Of a stretch of DNA of 64,000 nucleotides, positions 42,100-51,421 are shown piece after piece (within the stretch, counting starts at the first letter, position 1; each line of letters opens with the position of its first letter). The notes beneath the pieces were generated by a model. It saw only the letters and a list, made by a program, of their open reading frames with translations. It searched no databases and was not told where the DNA came from. A program made the translations under genes and the position numbers. Source of the DNA: Maridesulfovibrio sp050916235 (GTDB lineage Bacteria; Desulfobacterota; Desulfovibrionia; Desulfovibrionales; Desulfovibrionaceae); contig NZ_CP104854.1 in the NCBI RefSeq assembly GCF_050916235.1, forward strand, positions 3,534,001-3,598,000, in the 5' to 3' direction.

Positions 42100-42232
42100 T
42101 CTTTTCCTCCCGTTTATCTGTTTCCGGGGATGTGCTTTGAACCACTGTGATTCACGGCTGGTCATCCCCCTTTGCCAAATATTCTAGCGGGTAGGGCGGA
42201 CATGGTTCAGGCAATTCAGGTCCGCTTTGGGA
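42100..42232 (-). promoter_or_regulatory. Leader of the second rhs gene, partly conserved
   Basis: On the minus strand GCGGACCTG ... CATGTCCGCCCT (42194-42228) forms an imperfect version of the first leader hairpin. A CCCGGAAA block is also present, but its hairpin partner is not conserved. Confidence 0.55.
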
Positions 42233-42666
42233 TAAAAATGAATTTTTTTGTGATACAGGGTATGCCTGAATGAAGCCACTGGTGATGGGGAAAATGGACA
42301 GCTCACGCATTTTCGCTTCACTTTGCCTGCCCTGACAGGTAACTCGAATATGAGCATGACAATGTGTCTGGTAAGATGTTATAATTTAATGGATAAGATC
42401 GTTTGCCGGTGATTGGCGCAGTATGGCCGAACCTGCGTGTTTATTCTGGGCGATTTGCAGCGTAATATCGGGCTGCTTGGAATCGTTATCGGAAAAATAG
42501 TTGTTTCTACCTCGTCCTTGAAGGGGTAAGGGAACATACTTTAGCAGAATGTTTAGAGAATCCCGGATGAGATGTCCGGGGCGATGAGATGATGTGATGG
42601 GTTAAGGCTGAATTCGTGCGGGATGCCTGTTTGATGCGCGGGCATTGCCGTTTTGTGGAGTTTTAA
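42233..42666. other. Divergent intergenic region between rhs and coiled-coil gene
   Basis: About 430 bases without a gene. ATGACA (42356-42361) with 18 bases to TATAAT (42380-42385) could be a plus-strand promoter for the gene at 42667, weakly supported. Confidence 0.4.
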
Positions 42667-43794
42667 GTGAAAAGATTTGTATTGGTTTTCGTGCTGGTGC
42701 TGATGGTAGCTTCCCCGGCTTCCGCAGCTCTTGAGGATTTATGGGGGGATGTCCATCCGCTGCTGCATAATGCTGTTGCCGCGCTGGACAAGCGGGTCGA
42801 TGTGCCTGATTCGGACTGGAATCCGCTGAAGGACGATAAAAAGAGCCTTGATCGGCAGATAAACAAGCTGCTCGACGAATGTATCGAGGTGCTGGGCATA
42901 TCGGAAATGTCCGAGACAAAGCTGGCCATTCAGGATTTGCAGGATGATTCGCGCCGGTGCAGCGAGAAGATTGCCGAGCTCAAAACCGCGCGGCTGGCCG
43001 CACCCAGGACGGTTGAGAAATGGGAGGTCTGGAAAAAGGATGCCGCTTCCATCGACGCAGAGATTGCAGACCTTGAGCAGCGCCGCAAGGATAACGAGCA
43101 GCGGGTGGAAAAGCTTATTGACCAGTTGCTGGAGGATATGCGCAGGATCGGCATGAAGGTGGATCGCGAGCAGGTGGAAACCCTCGTCTACAGCGTTACC
43201 GGGGCCGATGATATTCAGCTCATGTCCGTGTTCAACAACGTCAAGCTTATCACCGTGGAGCTGCAGCGCCTGACCTCCGAGGCCAACGAGAATATCGAGA
43301 TGGCCAAGCGCTATTACGGCATGCACACCCTGCTTCTGCGCATCCTGCTCAATCTCTACCAGCACTACGAAGACCGGATTACCGACGTCTATATGGTGCG
43401 TATCGGCGAGATCATCAAGAAACAGCAGGATCTGATCAAGAAGACCCAGTCGATGATAGAGACCGAACCGGCCAAGTACACGATGATCTACAAGACCAAC
43501 CTGATCGCTCAGGGCCTGACCGTGCGTACCGCGCGGCTTTACGGGGATTATCTCGAAAAGAACCGCCGCCGGATCGCGAAGCTTAAGGCCGGGGTGCAGG
43601 ATGAGTACAACGTGGCACTCAACACCTACGAAACTGTGCAGGGAGCGCATAGCCTCATATCGCTCATGCGGAATGCGAATAATATGCTCGACCGGCTGTC
43701 TGAATTGCAGACCCCGGAGCTTATAGTATTCCAGAACACTGAAATGAAGAACGAATTTAAAAAACTTACCGGTATGATTAATAACGGAAATTAG
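42667..43794 (+). CDS. Exported coiled-coil protein of unknown function
   Basis: 375 residues. Signal peptide 1-20 (FVLVFVLVLMVASPASA). The mature protein is nearly all helical with heptad patterns at ~50-165 (LDRQINKLLDE, SEKIAELKTARL, EIADLEQRRKDNEQRVEKLIDQLL) and again ~215-345. No domain is recognised and no metal or catalytic motif stands out. GTG start follows GGAG at eight bases. Likely a periplasmic structural or scaffolding protein; followed by a large hairpin and then the asparaginase gene. Confidence 0.75.
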   Translation: MKRFVLVFVLVLMVASPASAALEDLWGDVHPLLHNAVAALDKRVDVPDSDWNPLKDDKKSLDRQINKLLDECIEVLGISEMSETKLAIQDLQDDSRRCSEKIAELKTARLAAPRTVEKWEVWKKDAASIDAEIADLEQRRKDNEQRVEKLIDQLLEDMRRIGMKVDREQVETLVYSVTGADDIQLMSVFNNVKLITVELQRLTSEANENIEMAKRYYGMHTLLLRILLNLYQHYEDRITDVYMVRIGEIIKKQQDLIKKTQSMIETEPAKYTMIYKTNLIAQGLTVRTARLYGDYLEKNRRRIAKLKAGVQDEYNVALNTYETVQGAHSLISLMRNANNMLDRLSELQTPELIVFQNTEMKNEFKKLTGMINNGN

Positions 43795-43796
43795 GT

Positions 43797-43895
43797 TGAT
43801 TTAGGGGAGCCTCCTCTGGACTCCTCACCCCAAATTATTAATCCCCGATATCCGTCAGGATACCGGGGATTAATAATTTGGAGAAAGGGGTGGGA
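43797..43895. repeat. Long inverted repeat, divergent type-I element
   Basis: A 17-base stem CCAAATTATTAATCCCC with its complement spans 43830-43881. The left flank (CCTCTGGACTCC, ACCCC) resembles the segment after the hairpin in type-I repeats, suggesting a rearranged copy. It may terminate the 42667 gene. Confidence 0.6.
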
Positions 43896-44019
43896 CTATG
43901 TCTCCGGATGATGTATATTGAGTAGCAATCATAGCCACAAACAAAGCGGTGAAGCCTTACTGGTAGGTTATGTGAATCTTAAGCCCTTTTGCAAACATGG
44001 TTATTGCCTAAGCTTAGCT

Positions 44020-44097
44020 CCTTTGGCCGTCGGAGACGAAATCAGATCGTCAAAAGCGCAAAGCGCATCAACTCAGCCCCGCAGGGCCACCGGAGGC
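44020..44097 (-). repeat. Type-II intergenic repeat, copy 2 (inverted)
   Basis: Reverse complement of 30084-30163 with few differences. Its end, CCACCGGAGGCG on the plus strand, supplies the ribosome-binding site of the asparaginase gene. Confidence 0.75.
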
Positions 44098-44102
44098 GTT
44101 CT

Positions 44103-45206
44103 ATGCATAAATATTTAAAGAAAATGTACGTCGGTTTATTCGCAGCCATACTTTTAATGGTTGCATCTGCATTGCCGGTCGGGGCTGGCGGACAGGCGCA
44201 GTTTCAGGTTGAGAATGTCGACCCGAAGCTGGCGACCGTGGCGATTGTGACCACCGGCGGAACCATTGCCGAGAAGGTTGATCCCAAGACCGGCGGGGCG
44301 GTTCCTGCCGTATCCGGTGCCGATTTGATCAAGGCCGTGCCCGGCATTTCAAAGGTGGCAAATATCGGCGTCTACCAGCTATGCAATATCGACAGCTCGC
44401 AGATGACCCCGGAGATATGGGCGCAGCTCAGCCGCAAGGTGGACGAGCTGCTCCAGCGCAGGGAAATCGCCGGAGTGGTGGTGACGCACGGCACGGATAC
44501 AATGGCCGAGGGGGCGTGGTTTCTGGATATGACCCTGCGGGGTGATAAGCCGGTAGTTTTCACCGGAGCCATGAATGATGCTTCAAGCCCGTTCCCGGAC
44601 GGGCCCGGCAACCTGATGAATGCGGTTGTTCTGGCCGCATCGGAGGAAGCCCGCGGCTGGGGCGCAGTGGTCTGCCTGAACCGTTATGTCAATTCCGCGC
44701 GGGCCGTGCGCAAATCCCAGACCACCAACGTCCAGACCTTCGAGTCCGGTGAGAAGGGCTATCTCGGCTATGTGACCGGCGGCAGGGTGCAGCGGTTCAA
44801 TGAGCGTGAGGATCGTCTTTACCTGCCGCTGGCGGACAGGCTGCCCAAGGTCGTCTATCTTACCACCTATGCCGGGGCGGACGGTTCACTTGTCCTTTTC
44901 GCAGTCCAGTCCGGTGCAAAGGGAATCGTCATCGACGGTGTCGGGGCCGGGAACGTCAACGAGGCGACCTTCAAGGCGATACAGTACGCCCTTTCGAACA
45001 AGGTGCCCGTGGTTATTTCGTCCAGCGTTCCGAACGGAGCGGTTGAGCCGGTCTACGGAGGGCAGGGCGGTGGCAAAACCCTGCTCGATAACGGCTGCAT
45101 CCTCGCCGGAGACCTCAAGGGGCCCAAAGCAAGGCTGCTGCTCATGCTCGGATTGGCCCATTACGGCAACGACCACGCAAAACTGGCTGAACTATTCGCA
45201 CAGTAG
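44103..45206 (+). CDS. ansB: Periplasmic type II L-asparaginase
   Basis: 367 residues; hydrolyses L-asparagine to aspartate and ammonia. A signal peptide (~1-29, LFAAILLMVASALPVGA) directs it to the periplasm, as for type II enzymes. Catalytic motifs: VTTGGTIAEK with Thr residues 50, 51 and 54, and THGTDTM with Thr128 and Asp132 (Thr131 is also conserved). Length and layout fit AnsB. ATG at 44103 is preceded by GGAGG contributed by the inverted type-II repeat. Terminator follows. The convergent porin might admit its substrate, but that is inference. Confidence 0.93.
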   Translation: MHKYLKKMYVGLFAAILLMVASALPVGAGGQAQFQVENVDPKLATVAIVTTGGTIAEKVDPKTGGAVPAVSGADLIKAVPGISKVANIGVYQLCNIDSSQMTPEIWAQLSRKVDELLQRREIAGVVVTHGTDTMAEGAWFLDMTLRGDKPVVFTGAMNDASSPFPDGPGNLMNAVVLAASEEARGWGAVVCLNRYVNSARAVRKSQTTNVQTFESGEKGYLGYVTGGRVQRFNEREDRLYLPLADRLPKVVYLTTYAGADGSLVLFAVQSGAKGIVIDGVGAGNVNEATFKAIQYALSNKVPVVISSSVPNGAVEPVYGGQGGGKTLLDNGCILAGDLKGPKARLLLMLGLAHYGNDHAKLAELFAQ

Positions 45207-45247
45207 GCGTGATTTGCAGAACAGATAATTTCAAGCGCAAAACGAAA

Positions 45248-45290
45248 CAGCCCACGATTTCCGCAAGGAAGTCGGGGGCTGTGATTTTTT
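45248..45290 (+). terminator. Terminator after ansB
   Basis: CAGCCCACGATTTCC / GGAAGTCGGGGGCTG stem around GCAA, followed by a T-rich tail. Confidence 0.85.
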
Positions 45291-45364
45291 GAAAACAATT
45301 TTAGAAGCTATCGGCTAAGCTTTCTTGAAAGGTTTTGAAATGGATGGGGTATGGGGAAGGCATC

Positions 45365-46657
45365 CTAGAAATCATACTGCAGCCGAACTCGGAGCTGTGC
45401 CACGTCCTTTCCGCCCATGGACTGATCTGCGTCCTGATATTCCCAGCGGGTGAGCAGTGAAAGTCCCTTGAGAGTCCCGCTGAACTTGTAGGTCGTGTTC
45501 AGGTTGTATTCATTTCGGTCATAGGACGCGTTTTTTCCGCTATCGGGCGTGTCGCCGAAACCGGCTTTGAGTTCGGCTGAAAATCCTTCAAACCCGATTT
45601 TGCTGAAGTCGTACCCGGCGGACAGGTAGACGGATTTTTCTCCGGCCCGGCTGAAGCTGCAGGACATTAGGTTGTTGAAGAACGGGGTTACGCCCCAGGA
45701 GTTACGCATTTCGTCGGTATCATCGACGATGGTGTAGCCTGCATCGAGTGTCACACCGCTGAACTTGACTCCCCAGAGCAGCCCGCCTTCAAGGGCATTG
45801 TAGGTGCCGAGCAGATTCCTGCCTGCGTTTCGCTGATTAGCGCCCTGAAAGCGGAGATGGGTCTCAAGCTTATCGCTTAAGTCGTAGCTGTAGTTTCCTT
45901 CAATGAAAAAGGTGTTGCCCATGTCCGGGGTGAAATAGTTCCAGAGCCGGAAACTCATTTTGTCGGTCGGCTTCCAATCCGCGCCGAGCATTACGGTTCC
46001 GCCGTCGGCATTGCTGACTCCTGCGGCCTCGGTCATGCTGATAAACTTGTCGGTGTCGCGGTTTTTCATCTTATCCACCCAGGCCGCGTGCAGCCTGAGC
46101 CCGTCGATGTCCGTGGATTCGATTCCGTAGGCCTCAAAGGTGTTGGGCAGCAGTCGCGAATCGTTGCCGTTGATGTAGGGCGATTCTATGCGCTGGCGGT
46201 AGAGCTTGGCGATGCTTTCTTCGTAGCGTCCCTGAATATAGGCTTCACCGAGGACCGCGTAGCCCTGATTCTTGTTGTTGAGCACCGCGCCCCCGGCATA
46301 GCGTTCCCGGTTCAGACCGTCGAAGAGCGGAACTGCCACAAACCCGTTCACAACCCCACCGACATGGTCCGCAAGCCACGGGGTTTCGTACTTGAGCTGT
46401 CCGCCCAGCGCGAAGGTTTCCTTGGCGCGCTTATAGGACTGCCCGCTGGCACGGGTTTCTTCAAGGAAATAGAACAGACGGGCCTGACCGGAAAACTTTC
46501 CGTAATCCTTTTTTTCAGTGGCGTTCTGCCCGGTGGCAGCGCCGGGCTCATTTGTACCGCTCTGCTGTTCCGTGGTTGCTGCCCAGGCTGCGGAACAGAA
46601 ATACATAAGAAAAGCTGTTGCTATCACACAGATGAATTTTAAGTCTTTTTTTCTCAT
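45365..46657 (-). CDS. Outer-membrane porin, OprD-like
   Basis: 430 residues. Signal peptide 1-26 (MRKKDLKFICVIATAFLMYF ... WA). A short acidic linker (TEQQSGTNEPGAATGQ) leads into a beta-barrel sequence with alternating residues and aromatic girdles; segments such as LYRQRIESPYINGNDSRLLPNTFEAYG resemble the OprD/OprD-like porin family (YRQ...P..N..D.R..P..F). It ends with the typical C-terminal aromatic, LRVRLQYDF. Start chosen at 46657 because it opens the signal peptide; no strong ribosome-binding site. Substrate range unknown. Confidence 0.8.
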   Translation of the reverse strand: MRKKDLKFICVIATAFLMYFCSAAWAATTEQQSGTNEPGAATGQNATEKKDYGKFSGQARLFYFLEETRASGQSYKRAKETFALGGQLKYETPWLADHVGGVVNGFVAVPLFDGLNRERYAGGAVLNNKNQGYAVLGEAYIQGRYEESIAKLYRQRIESPYINGNDSRLLPNTFEAYGIESTDIDGLRLHAAWVDKMKNRDTDKFISMTEAAGVSNADGGTVMLGADWKPTDKMSFRLWNYFTPDMGNTFFIEGNYSYDLSDKLETHLRFQGANQRNAGRNLLGTYNALEGGLLWGVKFSGVTLDAGYTIVDDTDEMRNSWGVTPFFNNLMSCSFSRAGEKSVYLSAGYDFSKIGFEGFSAELKAGFGDTPDSGKNASYDRNEYNLNTTYKFSGTLKGLSLLTRWEYQDADQSMGGKDVAQLRVRLQYDF

Positions 46658-46945
46658 TGTCCCGGTCTGTAAAATTATGCGTTTTAAAGACATTAATCGG
46701 ATATCATGTAAACCGTATAGGCTGAGAGTTCAATTATGAATGAGTGGAAGATGTTATTTCCATTTAATTCTTTTTGTAATATGTGTGCACGGTTTGGCAT
46801 AGGAATTCACAGAAAAATGCTGCAAGAATTGTCAAATCGTCAAATACCATTGTATTTGTTCTGGCACAATGCTAATGCGTCCAATATGTTTTGTTTTAAA
46901 CGGTCGCTACCGAAGTAGTTGCTGCAATTTTGGGGACTCGACAGG

Positions 46946-49144
46946 ATGGTTGAAGACAAGGTCTTTTCGGGCATCGGATACATTAATGCCCAACTGGAAA
47001 AGGTGGGTGGTCTGTTTTTTTTCAAGGCCATGCGCCAGGCCTTGCTGCTGGTTTTCCCTCTGACAATTGTCGGGGCAACGGCCTTGTGTGCATTGAATTT
47101 TCCGGTGCTGGCCGTGCAGGATGTCATGGTCGGGAAGATCCGCGAAGTCCTGCAGGTAGTGGTGGATGGTACTTTAGGCATTGCCGCACTGGCCATGCTG
47201 GCCAGCATGAGCTACTGCCTTGGCAATATGTACAACCGGGAGGATGAGATATCCCGAATCCATCCGTTTCTTTATTCCATTATCGCATCCGGCTGTTTTT
47301 TCGTTTTAACCGGAAGCGGGGACATATCTTCCTTTACTGAACTTACCTCAATTTCCAATTCCGTGCTTGAAGCTGTCTTCACTGCTTCGGTTTCAAGCTG
47401 GATGCTGCATGGCATCGTCAAGAAACGCTTTAGGCTTTCTGTTGCCGGAACCGGGTATGACCTGTTCTCCATGGAGGTCTTTTCAATTGTCCCGGCGTGC
47501 ATGCTTGTACTGGGATTTTTTACTCTGCTCCGTGTGACGGTCGATTTCATCGGGTTCGACTCGTTTCAGGATATGACCGGGTGGATTGTTATGGCTATGT
47601 TCAGCCCGGTGAAGAATGAATTTATTTCCGGGGCATTGTACACGCTGTTTAGCCAACTGCTCTGGTTCTTCGGGGCACATGGCCCCAATGTCCTTCATGC
47701 TTTTCACAGTGACGTTCTTTATCCCAACATGATTGCAAATATGGCTGCTCAATCTGCCGGAGCGCCGGAGCATATACTCACTCAGGGGTTTCTAGATGCA
47801 TTTACAATGGCCGGCGGGTCGGGATTCACATTCGCTTTGGTAATCGCCATCATTGTGGGCAGCCGTAATCTCAGATCCCGGCAGTTTTCCAAACTGGCAC
47901 TTTTTGTCAGCCTGTTCAATATCAATGAACCGCTGCTTTTCGGGATTCCGCTTATCCTGAACCCCATATATTTCATTCCTTTCGTTTTCGGCCCCGTGGT
48001 TCTGTACATGGTTGCCTACGCAGTGTGTGCATCCGGGCTCGTGTCAGTTGTTACCTGGTCATTCAACTGGACCATTCCGGTTTTTCTGAGCGGGTATACC
48101 GCAACAGGAGACTGGACCGGTGTGGCCCTGCAGGTTTTTCTGCTCGGACTGGGCGTTCTGATTTACCTGCCTTTTGTGCGTCTGTCCGAACGCATGCAGT
48201 CCGTTCAGTTCAAGGAAAATATGAATACCCTGATCCGGACCGTCCGAAGCGGAGTTACGGCCAGAAAGTGCCGCTGCATAACGCTGCCCGGTATTAACGG
48301 CTTCACAGCCCGCTCTCTGGGTAAGGACCTGCTGGTCGCGCTGAGACGGAATGACCAGCTGTATCTGGTTTTCCAGCCGCAGGTCGATGTTGCGGACCGC
48401 ACCATAATTGGGGCCGAGGCCCTGCTGCGCTGGAACCATCCGCGTTACGGGTTTATTTCTCCTGAAATCATCATCGCTCTTGCCGAGGATCTCGAATGCA
48501 TTGAGGAGCTCAGCTATTTCGTGCTGCGCGAGGCCTGCCGCCATATGGAACACTGGAGCGAGAGCATGGAACACTGCCCATACGTTTCGGTAAATTTCAC
48601 TCCTTCGCTGATTACCGAGGGCATGGCTGAAAAGGTCTACAGGGTGCTGCGAGAATCTGGGATTTCACCGGAGTGCCTTGAAATCGAGATTACCGAGGCC
48701 GAGGCGGTTACCACCCGTAAATCCACCATAGACAGGCTCAATGCACTGCGCAGTTACGGTATACGCATTGCCATCGATGATTTCGGTATGGGGCATACCT
48801 CACTGCGTTATCTGCGTGAAATGCCGGTTGATAAAGTCAAGATTGACCGCTCGCTGACCCTAGAGTCCGAAAAGGGGGTGAACAGGCACATTGTTTTCAG
48901 TATCCTTGAGCTGTGCAGGAAGATTGACCTCAAGGTCATTATCGAAGGTGTTGAGACTGCCGAGCAACTTGAGGAATTCATATCCATGGGTGCTTTCAGC
49001 TTTCAGGGATACTACTTCAGTCGCCCGCTTCCCGCCGAGGACTGTTTCACCTTCATGAAGAACTGGACAGCTGCTTCCGGTTCTAATGAACCGGGTGACC
49101 GAAGGGCATTTGTGATTGCCCGTTCGGGATTTGTCCGGACCTGA
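46946..49144 (+). CDS. PTS EIIC-like membrane domain fused to an EAL phosphodiesterase domain
   Basis: 732 residues. The N-terminal ~420 residues contain about ten hydrophobic segments with cellobiose/lactose-family EIIC blocks: GALYTLFSQLLWFFGAHGPNVL, GGSGFTFALVIAI and FNINEPLLFGIPLILNP. No EIIA or EIIB domain and no PTS genes are nearby. Residues ~460-710 form an EAL domain with an apparently complete active site: Glu491 in EALLRW, VNFTP, EITE, IDDFGMGHTSL, DKVKIDR and EGVE. It should hydrolyse c-di-GMP to pGpG, with the EIIC part possibly acting as a sugar sensor. ATG at 46946 is chosen over a TTG nine codons upstream. Confidence 0.87.
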   Translation: MVEDKVFSGIGYINAQLEKVGGLFFFKAMRQALLLVFPLTIVGATALCALNFPVLAVQDVMVGKIREVLQVVVDGTLGIAALAMLASMSYCLGNMYNREDEISRIHPFLYSIIASGCFFVLTGSGDISSFTELTSISNSVLEAVFTASVSSWMLHGIVKKRFRLSVAGTGYDLFSMEVFSIVPACMLVLGFFTLLRVTVDFIGFDSFQDMTGWIVMAMFSPVKNEFISGALYTLFSQLLWFFGAHGPNVLHAFHSDVLYPNMIANMAAQSAGAPEHILTQGFLDAFTMAGGSGFTFALVIAIIVGSRNLRSRQFSKLALFVSLFNINEPLLFGIPLILNPIYFIPFVFGPVVLYMVAYAVCASGLVSVVTWSFNWTIPVFLSGYTATGDWTGVALQVFLLGLGVLIYLPFVRLSERMQSVQFKENMNTLIRTVRSGVTARKCRCITLPGINGFTARSLGKDLLVALRRNDQLYLVFQPQVDVADRTIIGAEALLRWNHPRYGFISPEIIIALAEDLECIEELSYFVLREACRHMEHWSESMEHCPYVSVNFTPSLITEGMAEKVYRVLRESGISPECLEIEITEAEAVTTRKSTIDRLNALRSYGIRIAIDDFGMGHTSLRYLREMPVDKVKIDRSLTLESEKGVNRHIVFSILELCRKIDLKVIIEGVETAEQLEEFISMGAFSFQGYYFSRPLPAEDCFTFMKNWTAASGSNEPGDRRAFVIARSGFVRT

Positions 49145-49751
49145 GTCATATTTTTATTCTCTTTTGCCCTGTTTTATGTGCTTCAGTGCGTAGCTGCAGT
49201 CCTGGTCCTGCGAAAGGTGGCTCCGTGTGACGTGTACTGGGTCAGCGGCGTGTTCTACGGTTTCCTCGGCATTATCTTTCTGGGCGTGACTGTCTTCGGC
49301 ATTCCGGCAGGATAAGCAAATCGGAACATATGGGGTTGCAGTAACGCTTATGTCTGATTTGGTGTTTGGCTAAGTTTTTCAGTTCTCCCTCGTTAATACT
49401 GCCATCAACAGCTGCGCATGGAACATAGTCTGCGTCTGCGGAAAGTTTCGAGCGCTACGTTTTTATGTCTGTGCTCCGTCACAACACTTTCGTTATATCT
49501 GTCGTTATATCTATTTTAATTTTCCGCAAGCCGACTTTCGATATGTGTCAGTTGTCTTGAATCCGTTATTCAAATCATAAGGTCACTGGTTTTGTGCCTC
49601 CGCAGCCCTTGCCGGGCCTGTGTTATCAGAAAAAAGAGTTCAGGCAGGCAATAAACATTCATATCTAATGGACATAAACCAGTACAGATGGCAAAGTAAC
49701 AAGAAAATGTACCTACTTTGGCGAATCTGAAAAAAGAACGGGGGGTTCCAT
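49145..49751. other. Intergenic region before the keto-acid decarboxylase
   Basis: About 600 bases. The only candidate is the short hydrophobic frame at 49178-49315. No hairpin or clear promoter. Confidence 0.4.
49178..49315 (+). CDS. Possible 45-residue hydrophobic peptide
   Basis: Frame starting GTG encodes VLQCVAAVLVLRKVAPCDVY and GFLGIIFLGVTVFGIPAG. The frame is open upstream only to a TGA that overlaps the stop region of the EAL gene. No ribosome-binding site. It may be a relic of a larger membrane protein. Weakly supported. Confidence 0.25.
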   Translation: MLQCVAAVLVLRKVAPCDVYWVSGVFYGFLGIIFLGVTVFGIPAG

Positions 49752-51407
49752 ATGGGGCAGACGGTAATTCAGCATCTGCTTGATCGGCTGAAGGGAATCG
49801 GATTAACGGATGTTTTCGGCGTGCCGGGAGATTATTCTTTTCCGGTCAACGATGCTATCTGCAATGATCCGGACATGCGCTGGATAGGCTGCTGCAACGA
49901 GCTTAACGCGGGATACGCAGCGGACGGATATGCCCGCATCAAGGGGATGGCTGCGGTCTGCACCACCTACGGGGTAGGGGAGCTGAGTGCCATCAATGCA
50001 ATTGCAGGGTGTTATGCCGAAAACCTGCCTGTTTTCCATATTGTAGGTATGCCCAAGTGTTCCATGCAGCAGAACGGCAACATCATCCACCATTCGCTGG
50101 GTAACGGCGAATTCGACCTTTTTCATCGCATGACCCAGCCTGTGGTCTGCGCCAGCACCATCCTTACCGCTGAAAACACCGTGGCCGAGGTGGAAAGGGT
50201 GATCCGTGCGGCCCTGACGCACAAGCAGCCGGTCTACATTGCCGTTCCTGCCGACCATGCGCTGAAGCCGCTGGGCTGCACCCGTCCTCATTCCCAGCCC
50301 GAACCTGCCAGCGATAAGCAAACCCTTGAAACCGTAATCCCGCTGATTCTTGAAAAGCTGGAACAGGCCGGGACCGCCATTGCTCTGGTCGGTGCGCTCA
50401 TCGGGCGGTATGAACTGCACGAACCGATGCTTGAGTTTATCGACAAGTCAGGCATTCCGTTCACCTCCATGTTCATGGCCAAGGGAACCCTTTCCGAGAC
50501 GCATCCCAATTTCATCGGGGTCTACAACGGGCGTATCCTCGACAAGGAGGTTCAGCAGACGGTTGAATCCAGTGATCTGGTGATCAGTTTCGGTGCCATC
50601 CGTTCCGACATCAACACCGGGGCCTTCACCGTCCATCTTGACCCGCACAAGGAAGTCAGGGTTCATCCCGATCGTGTGTGTATCGGCCATGCTGTCTACC
50701 ACAATGTGCTGCTGGAGGATGTGCTGCGTGAACTGTGTGCAAGGGTCGGCAATCTCGGCCTTTCCGTGCCCATGTCCCCCTCAGGGCTCGGTGAACCGAA
50801 AGGCGGCCCGGATGATGAAATCACCCCGGATTCCCTTTACCCGCGCATTGAACGCTTTTTTGCTGCCGGTGATATAATCATGGGCGAGACCGGGACCGGT
50901 TCCATGGGACTGGTCAATGCCCGGCTGCCGGAGAACGCGGTTTTTTTCAACCAGACCCTCTGGGGATCCATAGGCTGGGCCACTCCGGCTTCCTTTGGGG
51001 CTGCCGTGGCCGCACCTGACCGCCGGATGCTGCTTATCACCGGCGAAGGCTCGCACCAGATGACGGTGCAGGAGATCGGCCAGTTTGCCCGTTTCGGACT
51101 CAAGCCGGTTATCATCTGTATCAACAATGACGGTTACCTCATTGAACGGCTGCTCTGCGAGGATCCGTACATCTATTATAATGATCTGGCACAGTGGAAC
51201 TACAGCCAACTGCCCGAGGCGTTCGGCATGAAGGGCTGGTTCAGTGCAAAGGTCACCACTAACCGTGAACTGGACGAGGCCTTGCGCAAAGCCTCAGAGT
51301 CGGATTCAGGCAGTTATATAGAGGTTGTTACCGGCATGATGTCCGCGCCGGAAATGGCCATGGCCCTAAATCGCATAGTGCTCAAGGGACCGGGCTGGAA
51401 GGCTTAA
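49752..51407 (+). CDS. Thiamine-diphosphate 2-keto-acid decarboxylase (pyruvate/indolepyruvate decarboxylase family)
   Basis: 551-residue cytoplasmic enzyme that decarboxylates a 2-keto acid to an aldehyde. Catalytic Glu50 lies in NELNAGYAADGYAR; His113-His114 in HHSLGNGEF matches the HH motif of PDC/IPDC enzymes and separates them from acetolactate synthase. The TPP/Mg motif is GEGSHQMTVQEIGQF ... INNDGYLIE (GEG in place of GDG). Substrate cannot be separated between pyruvate, phenylpyruvate and indolepyruvate. ATG follows GGGGG. A chemoreceptor gene begins 14 bases downstream, so the two may be co-transcribed. Confidence 0.88.
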   Translation: MGQTVIQHLLDRLKGIGLTDVFGVPGDYSFPVNDAICNDPDMRWIGCCNELNAGYAADGYARIKGMAAVCTTYGVGELSAINAIAGCYAENLPVFHIVGMPKCSMQQNGNIIHHSLGNGEFDLFHRMTQPVVCASTILTAENTVAEVERVIRAALTHKQPVYIAVPADHALKPLGCTRPHSQPEPASDKQTLETVIPLILEKLEQAGTAIALVGALIGRYELHEPMLEFIDKSGIPFTSMFMAKGTLSETHPNFIGVYNGRILDKEVQQTVESSDLVISFGAIRSDINTGAFTVHLDPHKEVRVHPDRVCIGHAVYHNVLLEDVLRELCARVGNLGLSVPMSPSGLGEPKGGPDDEITPDSLYPRIERFFAAGDIIMGETGTGSMGLVNARLPENAVFFNQTLWGSIGWATPASFGAAVAAPDRRMLLITGEGSHQMTVQEIGQFARFGLKPVIICINNDGYLIERLLCEDPYIYYNDLAQWNYSQLPEAFGMKGWFSAKVTTNRELDEALRKASESDSGSYIEVVTGMMSAPEMAMALNRIVLKGPGWKA

Positions 51408-51421
51408 AAAAGGAGGCTGAT

